Assembly: GCA_964640055.1 (NCBI GenBank)
Contig: CAZXFH010000073.1
Span: 1 to 11,330, forward strand
DNA from: CAZXFH01 sp964640055
GTDB lineage: Bacteria > Fidelibacterota > UBA2242 > JAFGTP01
Length of the DNA stretch: 11,330 nucleotides
Direction: 5' to 3'
The notes beneath the pieces are model-generated. The model did no database searches. It saw nothing but the letters and a program-made list of their open reading frames with translations, and had not been told where the DNA came from. Below are positions 7,495-11,330 of this stretch, piece after piece (positions within the stretch are counted from its first letter, which is position 1; each line of letters starts with the position of its first letter). The position numbers and the translations under genes are program-made.

Positions 7495-9120
7495 ATGAGT
7501 ATGTTTTGTTATCAATGTCAGGAAACAGCTAAAAACCAAGGCTGTACTATTGCGGGAGTTTGCGGCAAAAAAGATGATACTGCCAATTTGCAGGATCTGC
7601 TGGTTTATATATTAAAAGGTATTGCAGTAGTTGCTGATGGAGCTGGCGAAATCGACAAAGAAACGGGTAAGTTTATCAATGAAGCCCTTTTTGTAACTGT
7701 TACCAATACTAATTTTGACAATGAAGATATTATTGCCAGGATCAAAGCAGGACTGGACTTAAGAGAAAAATTGAAGACAAAATATGACGTTGAGGGTGAT
7801 CTTCATGATTCTGCGCTCTGGTACAGTGATGATGTGGAAGAATTTGACGAAAAGGCCAATGAAGTTGGTGTACTCTCCACAGAAAATGACGATATAAGAT
7901 CACTTCGGGAACTCATTACCTATGGCGTAAAAGGAATCGCTGCCTATGCCAACCACGCCGCAGTATTGAACAAGGAAAATTCCGATATCTATGAGTTTGT
8001 CGTCAATGCGCTTGCAGCTACTACCAAGGATCTGGAAGTTGATGAATTGGTGGGCAAAGTCATGGAGACCGGAAAAGTTGCCGTAGATACAATGCAACTC
8101 CTCGATGAAGCCAATACTTCTGTCTATGGAGATCCCGAGATTACCGAAGTGAATATCGGTGTAAATGACAATCCCGGAATTCTGATCTCCGGTCATGATC
8201 TGAAAGACATGGAAGAATTATTGAAACAGACTGAGGGAACCGGCATTGATGTCTATACGCACGGAGAAATGTTACCGGCCAATTACTATCCTGAGTTCAA
8301 AAAATATGGTCATTTTGTGGGTAATTATGGTGGTTCCTGGTGGAAACAAAAAGAGGAATTCGAAAAATTCAATGGCCCGATCCTGATGACAACCAATTGT
8401 CTGGTACCACCCAAAGATTCATATAAAGACAGGGTTTTTACCACCGGGAATGTCGGTTTTCCTGAAGTTAAACATATTCCTGACAGAGAATCAGGAGGAG
8501 CAAAAGATTTCTCTGAAATAATAGAGATGGCTAAAAATTGTGATTCTCCGGCAGAGATTGAAACCGGAACTATTGTAGGAGGATTTGCTCACAAGCAGGT
8601 GATGGAACTTGCTGATAAAGTGGTTGATGCTGTGAAATCCGGCGCGATCAAGAGATTCGTTGTCATGGCCGGTTGTGACGGAAGACATAAAACCCGAAAT
8701 TATTTCACCGATGTTGCTAAAGAATTACCCGAAGATGCTGTAATTCTTACTGCCGGATGTGCAAAATATCGTTACAATAAACTCGGTTTGGGCGATATAG
8801 GCGGTATCCCAAGAGTGCTGGATGCTGGTCAATGTAATGACAGTTACTCTTTGGCAGTGATTGCATTGAAACTTAAAGAGATTTTCGGACGCGAAGATAT
8901 CAACGAACTACCGATCTCCTTTGATATTGCCTGGTATGAGCAAAAGGCGGTCACCGTGTTACTGGCCTTACTGTATCTCGGGGTCAAAGGCATCCGGCTG
9001 GGGCCCACCTTACCGGCTTTCTTATCCGCCAATGTGACCCAGGTACTGGTGGATAAATTTGATATCAAACCGATTGGGACGGTTAAAGAAGATGTTCAGG
9101 CCCTTATGGCAGGAAAATAA
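7495..9120 (+). CDS. hcp: Hybrid cluster protein, class I (hydroxylamine reductase annotation)
   Basis: A full-length 541-residue Hcp. The N-terminal cluster motif is Cys5-x2-Cys8-x8-Cys17-x5-Cys23, the compact anaerobe-type spacing that holds a [4Fe-4S] cluster, unlike the wider spacing of the E. coli type. All ligands of the hybrid 4Fe-2O-2S cluster can be placed: His234 (SGHDLKD), Glu258 (THGEM), Cys302 (TNCLVPP), Cys394 (AGCDGR), Cys422 (AGCAKYRYN), Cys447 (GQCND), Glu482 and Lys484 (YEQKAV). Older work reports hydroxylamine reductase activity; later work on E. coli Hcp supports NO reduction and protein S-nitrosylation. AAGGAG at 7482-7487 is seven bases before the chosen ATG; a second ATG two codons on is less well spaced. 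No hcr reductase gene follows, as usual for class I proteins; the ferredoxin-like protein upstream may supply electrons. Last gene of the operon. Confidence 0.96.
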   Translation: MSMFCYQCQETAKNQGCTIAGVCGKKDDTANLQDLLVYILKGIAVVADGAGEIDKETGKFINEALFVTVTNTNFDNEDIIARIKAGLDLREKLKTKYDVEGDLHDSALWYSDDVEEFDEKANEVGVLSTENDDIRSLRELITYGVKGIAAYANHAAVLNKENSDIYEFVVNALAATTKDLEVDELVGKVMETGKVAVDTMQLLDEANTSVYGDPEITEVNIGVNDNPGILISGHDLKDMEELLKQTEGTGIDVYTHGEMLPANYYPEFKKYGHFVGNYGGSWWKQKEEFEKFNGPILMTTNCLVPPKDSYKDRVFTTGNVGFPEVKHIPDRESGGAKDFSEIIEMAKNCDSPAEIETGTIVGGFAHKQVMELADKVVDAVKSGAIKRFVVMAGCDGRHKTRNYFTDVAKELPEDAVILTAGCAKYRYNKLGLGDIGGIPRVLDAGQCNDSYSLAVIALKLKEIFGREDINELPISFDIAWYEQKAVTVLLALLYLGVKGIRLGPTLPAFLSANVTQVLVDKFDIKPIGTVKEDVQALMAGK

Positions 9121-9181
9121 ACGGAATGGATTCGGAATGGAACAGGGATCATCCCGGTTGGATTTGGTTGAATAATCAAAT

Positions 9182-9219
9182 AAGGGTTAACCTTCTCAAG
9201 TGCAACTTGGGAACGAGGG
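9182..9219. repeat. Paired short palindromes with GGGAACGAG core
   Basis: AAGG/CCTT (9182-9185 with 9191-9194) is followed by CAAGT/ACTTG (9197-9201 with 9205-9209, loop GCA), running into GGGAACGAGG. I have the impression that CAAGT...ACTTGGGAACGAG is a dispersed intergenic repeat in environmental bacterial genomes. The core GGGAACGAG recurs on the opposite strand at about 9925-9933 within the nested palindrome. Confidence 0.4.
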
Positions 9220-9270
9220 CTGGAATCACAAAGTTCGAAACCGGAGGGATTGTGGCAGATACGGATAAAC

Positions 9271-9308
9271 TGACACCCCCCTTCACTTCCCCCCTTGATA
9301 GGGGGACC
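9271..9308 (+). repeat. C-rich repeat, copy 1 (forward)
   Basis: Begins TGACACCCCCCT and ends GGGGGACC, with a C-run/G-run pair that can fold back (CCCCC with GGGGG around TTGATA). A shorter inverted copy is at 9596-9627. Confidence 0.6.
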
Positions 9309-9427
9309 TATTTTGGTCTGGCTGGCTGGTACTATTTAACGTTCCCACTGTGGGCTAATCCTAGGGCACTGAGTTAAGCAGTTTTGCCAACAAGTATCAA
9401 TTAAAATATATTTCCGACCTACGAAAC

Positions 9428-9476
9428 TCACCCGGATAAAGCCGTACGGAATGCAGTGCGGCCCGGGTGAATTTTT
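9428..9476 (+). terminator. Hairpin with T-tract, possible distal terminator of the hcp operon
   Basis: TCACCCGG (9428-9435) pairs perfectly with CCGGGTGA (9463-9470). An inner GCCG/CGGC (9441-9444 with 9459-9462) extends the stem past a five-base bulge. ATTTTT follows at 9471-9476. This is a terminator-like shape for rightward transcription, about 300 bases after the hcp stop. No nearer candidate is visible. The long inner loop makes it atypical, and it may instead be another member of the island's palindromes. Confidence 0.4.
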
Positions 9477-9482
9477 CACTCT

Positions 9483-9507
9483 GGTCACACCGCTCTGCGG
9501 TGTGACC
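9483..9507. repeat. Perfect 11-base-arm palindrome, copy 1
   Basis: GGTCACACCGC (9483-9493) and its exact reverse complement (9497-9507) enclose the loop TCT. The last 20 bases recur identically at 10250-10269. It is not followed by a T-run on the forward strand. Confidence 0.7.
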
Positions 9508-9595
9508 CCCTCACGACCAGATCCATGACTGGCAACGCGGCGCTGAAGCACCCCGGTTAATCTGGCAAGCACTATGAATAGCGCTTATATTATAT

Positions 9596-9627
9596 GGTCC
9601 CCTCCTGGGGGATAGAGGGGGGTGTCA
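9596..9627 (-). repeat. C-rich repeat, copy 2 (reverse)
   Basis: Read on the reverse strand it begins TGACACCCCCCT and ends GGGGACCATAT, matching both ends of the forward copy at 9271-9308; the middle is a few bases shorter. The two copies thus form an inverted pair about 290 bases apart, flanking the hairpins at 9428-9507. Confidence 0.6.
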
Positions 9628-9691
9628 TTGGTCCGAACTGGATAATCAGCTCGCTAATACTACTACAATGAATCAGGTGCTTCGTTCAGCA

Positions 9692-9715
9692 GGGACAGCC
9701 TGGAAAGGCTGCCCT
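9692..9715. repeat. Stem-loop with GGAA tetraloop
   Basis: CAGCCT (9696-9701) pairs with AGGCTG (9706-9711) across GGAA, a GNRA-type loop. Beyond one A-C mismatch the stem continues with GGG (9692-9694) against CCT (9713-9715). No T-run follows. Confidence 0.5.
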
Positions 9716-9835
9716 ACAGATATTGCGATTCAGGGCGTTACCATATTGCCAGCTTTTTGTGTTTAAAGCATCCCCGGGAATTTTAGTGGGATCTGGTACT
9801 TATATCGAGTTCTTATAGCAGAATTCATGTGTTAT

Positions 9836-9861
9836 GTTCTTTTTGTCGCTACAAAAAGAAC
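9836..9861. repeat. Perfect 11-base-arm hairpin followed by A-run
   Basis: GTTCTTTTTGT (9836-9846) and ACAAAAAGAAC (9851-9861) pair exactly around CGCT, followed by CCCAAAAAA. Similar T-run/A-run palindromes followed by a run of A are, in my recollection, common between genes in Bacteroidetes-like genomes. For leftward transcripts it would give a hairpin preceded rather than followed by the U-run, so it is not a clear terminator. Confidence 0.6.
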
Positions 9862-9881
9862 CCAAAAAAGCAGGCTGGATA

Positions 9882-10007
9882 AAAACAGACTAAAATGCAA
9901 CCGGCTTCACTAAAGCAATTAGAACTCGTTCCCGGTCTGGCGATCGGGATCTCAGACAATAATTGCTTTTACACGCTCATCCGGCTGCATTTCTGAACGC
10001 CTGTTTT
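9882..10007. repeat. Long nested imperfect palindrome
   Basis: Four pairs of inverted arms lie inside one another: AAAACAG/CTGTTTT (9882-9888 with 10001-10007); a 12-base arm with one mismatch (9893-9904 with 9981-9992, AAATGCAACCGG against CCGGCTGCATTT); a perfect 10-base arm AAAGCAATTA/TAATTGCTTT (9912-9921 with 9960-9969); and TCCCG/CGGGA (9930-9934 with 9945-9949). The whole can fold into one bulged rod or cruciform. It could be a miniature inverted-repeat element or a structured RNA; no transposase or promoter belongs to it visibly. Confidence 0.6.
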
Positions 10008-10070
10008 CATCAGGCCTATTTTAAATCACGATGGTGGTCTCAACGGATAAAAGTAACGTTGGAAAGCCAT

Positions 10071-10204
10071 TTACCCCCAACTTTAGTTGGGGGTGAGCAA
10101 ACTCTAAAAATATCCATAATGGTTTTAACCGTTTACTTTTATAAGCCCTTGAAAGGGCTCGGGTTAGCTGCGTGGCTTGCGGGTCCACCGGTTAAAACCG
10201 GTGG
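10071..10204. repeat. Cassette of three tight perfect hairpins
   Basis: ACCCCCAACT/AGTTGGGGGT (10073-10082 with 10085-10094, loop TT, two more pairs outside), AGCCCTT/AAGGGCT (10144-10150 with 10153-10159, loop GA) and CCACCGGTT/AACCGGTGG (10185-10193 with 10196-10204, loop AA). GGTTTTAACC at 10121-10130 is also the exact reverse complement of the centre of the third hairpin. Two-base loops are too tight for a good RNA hairpin, which favours a role or origin at DNA level, as in REP-type elements. Confidence 0.6.
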
Positions 10205-10220
10205 TTAATCTAACTTTCCC

Positions 10221-10269
10221 GGTCACACTAATTACATTTATCCTTATCGCACCGCTCTGCGGTGTGACC
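10221..10269. repeat. Palindrome copy 2, split by 24 bases
   Basis: The 20 bases at 10250-10269 equal 9488-9507. The missing outer part of the left arm, GGTCACAC, is present at 10221-10228, so the unit matches copy 1 except for 24 extra bases: 21 of AT-rich DNA (10229-10249) plus a repeated CAC (10226-10228 and 10250-10252). Confidence 0.6.
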
Positions 10270-10392
10270 TACAGTACCTGGTTGGGCTTGGCTTTTCACT
10301 AATCTGATTAATTGGGAAAATATTGTCTCCCTGGGAAAACTGGTTAGGGTCGGTTTGCCCCATGGTTATTTTACCACCACAACACATTATTC

Positions 10393-10408
10393 AACCCCTG
10401 CCGGGGTT
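10393..10408. repeat. Short GC-rich stem-loop
   Basis: AACCCC (10393-10398) pairs with GGGGTT (10403-10408) around TGCC. A TTTCGCCGGGCCC tail follows, which is not a T-tract. Confidence 0.4.
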
Positions 10409-10450
10409 TCGCCGGGCCCTGTTCTCTGACATCTGCTCCTCCTGCTACCG

Positions 10451-10514
10451 GTTAAGCTAAAATCCGCTTAACTCAGTGTCCCCTAAAAATGTAGCCACCC
10501 CAATTTTTTAGACA
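10451..10514. mobile_element. Possible insertion-sequence end remnant
   Basis: GTTAAGC/GCTTAAC (10451-10457 with 10466-10472) is followed by TGTCCCCTAAAAAT (10477-10490) facing ATTTTTTAGACA (10503-10514), an imperfect inverted pair around GTAGCCACCCCA. The reverse reading, TGTCTAAAAAATTGGGG and on, reminds me of terminal sequences of IS3-like elements, but that is memory-based. No transposase ORF adjoins it. Confidence 0.25.
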
Positions 10515-10557
10515 GACATAATTTACTCCTGGTTTTTGGGTATTAAATATGTAAATA

Positions 10558-11250
10558 TTATTCAGGGTGACCTGTTTTCGATCGACTGATGATTTCCCGG
10601 TAGAGCCGGTAATTCAGGTCTGCGCCGGTCATGCTGGTATGTTCCCGGGGTATGTGGGGTTCGTCTGGGATGCCAAAATAGTCACAGAGTTTATTCCCCT
10701 GTAACAACCGAACACCATGGGCCCAGGCCATGGAAGGAAGGTCGAGTACGTAATAGTAGAAGATCTCCCGCCAGCTGCGCGCTGCTGAGCGAAAGAGGTG
10801 ATCCACAAAGGCGGCATCGAATTGGGAGTTAAAAGCCACCATTAGGATTTTCCGGCCGGAAGCATGTTGCTGATGGAAGGTCACCAGACTGTCCACCGCT
10901 GTTCGGGGTGGCAGGGCGCCCAGCCGTTGCCAGCGTTCCGGATCAAAGGCATTTATGGCGATGGCTTCCGCTGATGCCCGTTCCGCATGTTGTGGTCTGA
11001 TCCGCAGAAACAGCCGGTCTATTTCATTTCCGTCCAGCGTGGACAATACCACTCCGATGTCGATCATTTCATGGTAACCGGGTATCAGACCGGTGGTTTC
11101 TACGTCAACAAAGGCCAGGATCCAGGCTTGCGGATTTTCTTGCGGGAGCGGTAGCTGTGCATCAAGAAAGCTAGGAAGTAATAGACAGCCTGCCAGAAAT
11201 AAAATATACCATTTAGATGACAAAGAGTGGGGCGGGCTTAACTTATGCAT
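10558..11250 (-). CDS. Exported DEDDh-type 3'-5' exonuclease (DnaQ-like fold)
   Basis: A 230-residue protein with the RNase T/DnaQ fold. Exo I is VDVETTGL with Asp49 and Glu51; Exo II is AFNSQFDAAFV with Asp145; Exo III is HTSMTGADLNYRLY with His204 and Asp211. The H-x6-D spacing differs from the H-x4-D of DnaQ and resembles HTALGGAE-type relatives, so substrate (DNA, RNA or dinucleotides) is open. The N-terminus is an export signal: Lys3 and Lys13, hydrophobic WYILFLAGCLLLPSFL (14-29), then LDA-Q (cut after 31) for signal peptidase I. LAGC (19-22) would fit a lipobox but the hydrophobic stretch continues beyond the Cys. The start has AGGAG (reverse strand, 11257-11261) six bases upstream, supporting the full-length form. 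It is transcribed toward hcp, and looks clearly more GC-rich than the kinase. Beyond 11262 to the window end I see only AT-rich upstream DNA and no convincing promoter. Confidence 0.85.
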   Translation of the reverse strand: MHKLSPPHSLSSKWYILFLAGCLLLPSFLDAQLPLPQENPQAWILAFVDVETTGLIPGYHEMIDIGVVLSTLDGNEIDRLFLRIRPQHAERASAEAIAINAFDPERWQRLGALPPRTAVDSLVTFHQQHASGRKILMVAFNSQFDAAFVDHLFRSAARSWREIFYYYVLDLPSMAWAHGVRLLQGNKLCDYFGIPDEPHIPREHTSMTGADLNYRLYREIISRSKTGHPE

Positions 11251-11330
11251 AGAACTCTCCTAAGGGCATGTATACATTGGAATTCCTACAAAAAAATGGA
11301 CATATAGTTAAGTCACACAGCATAATTTTC

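Larger units (their letters stand above)
9121..10557. other. Hairpin- and repeat-rich island without a credible gene
   Basis: About 1.4 kb between hcp and the convergent exonuclease gene. The open frames at 9126-9377, 9336-9572 and 9963-10208 run straight through palindromes and C-runs and have no protein-like content. At least ten stem-loops with perfect arms of 5-12 bases can be read by eye; those worth naming are listed separately. I found no tRNA-like fold, no CRISPR-like regular spacing and no intact transposase. It looks like a landing and decay zone for short palindromic repeats between two convergent transcription units. Confidence 0.6.

Noticed and set aside
9126..9377. 83-codon forward ORF after hcp
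   Set aside because: It runs through the GGGAACGAG repeat and the C-rich repeat, has no ribosome binding site and no protein-like composition.
9963..10208. 81-codon forward ORF in the repeat island
   Set aside because: Most of it is made of the palindromes at 10071-10204; the apparent protein is a by-product of the repeats.
9428..10408. Hairpin series as a CRISPR array or integron attC cluster
   Set aside because: Hairpins differ in sequence and spacing, there are no regular spacers and no cas or integrase gene is present.

Overview
This window reads as chromosome of a strictly or facultatively anaerobic, Gram-negative-type bacterium. The evidence is a class I (anaerobe-type) hybrid cluster protein, a stand-alone flavodiiron protein, a ferredoxin-like protein, and an exonuclease with an export signal. 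Strong AGGAG-type ribosome binding sites stand 4-8 bases before nearly every start, which argues against a typical Bacteroidetes genome. My best guess is an uncultured FCB-group relative such as a Calditrichota/KSB1-like lineage, but this is an impression from protein style and intergenic repeats and is not proven here.

Layout. (1) 1-536: no convincing gene. There is one doubtful 72-codon reverse ORF, a pair of adjacent hairpins (292-338) and a good sigma70-like promoter (403-431). (2) 537-4220: a soluble five-PAS hybrid histidine kinase, followed 42 bases later by an Lrp/AsnC-type regulator. (3) 4221-4657: an AT-rich intergenic region ending in a promoter whose -10 box lies inside a small palindrome, a candidate operator. 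(4) 4658-9120: a tight five-gene forward operon of Rrf2-family regulator with three Cys, two-cluster ferredoxin-like protein, small cupin, flavodiiron protein and hybrid cluster protein. Genes overlap by 16 bases or are separated by 22-42 bases. (5) 9121-10557: about 1.4 kb without a credible gene, packed with hairpins, inverted copies of a C-rich repeat, a long nested palindrome and possible insertion-sequence debris. (6) 10558-11250, reverse strand: a DEDDh-type 3'-5' exonuclease with an N-terminal export signal, visibly more GC-rich than the kinase.

How the genes work together. The central operon looks like a nitrosative/oxidative stress module. By family knowledge, flavodiiron proteins reduce NO and/or O2 at a non-haem di-iron site. 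Hcp is linked to NO reduction and protein S-nitrosylation, and is often encoded next to a two-cluster ferredoxin-like protein (FrdX in the HcpR regulon literature). Cys-containing Rrf2 proteins (NsrR, IscR) sense NO or Fe-S status through a cluster. Inference: the Rrf2 protein autoregulates the operon through the palindrome at 4611-4623, and the ferredoxin-like protein passes electrons to Hcp and/or the flavodiiron protein. The role of the cupin is unknown. The kinase and Lrp-type regulator form a separate regulatory pair with no visible target in the window.
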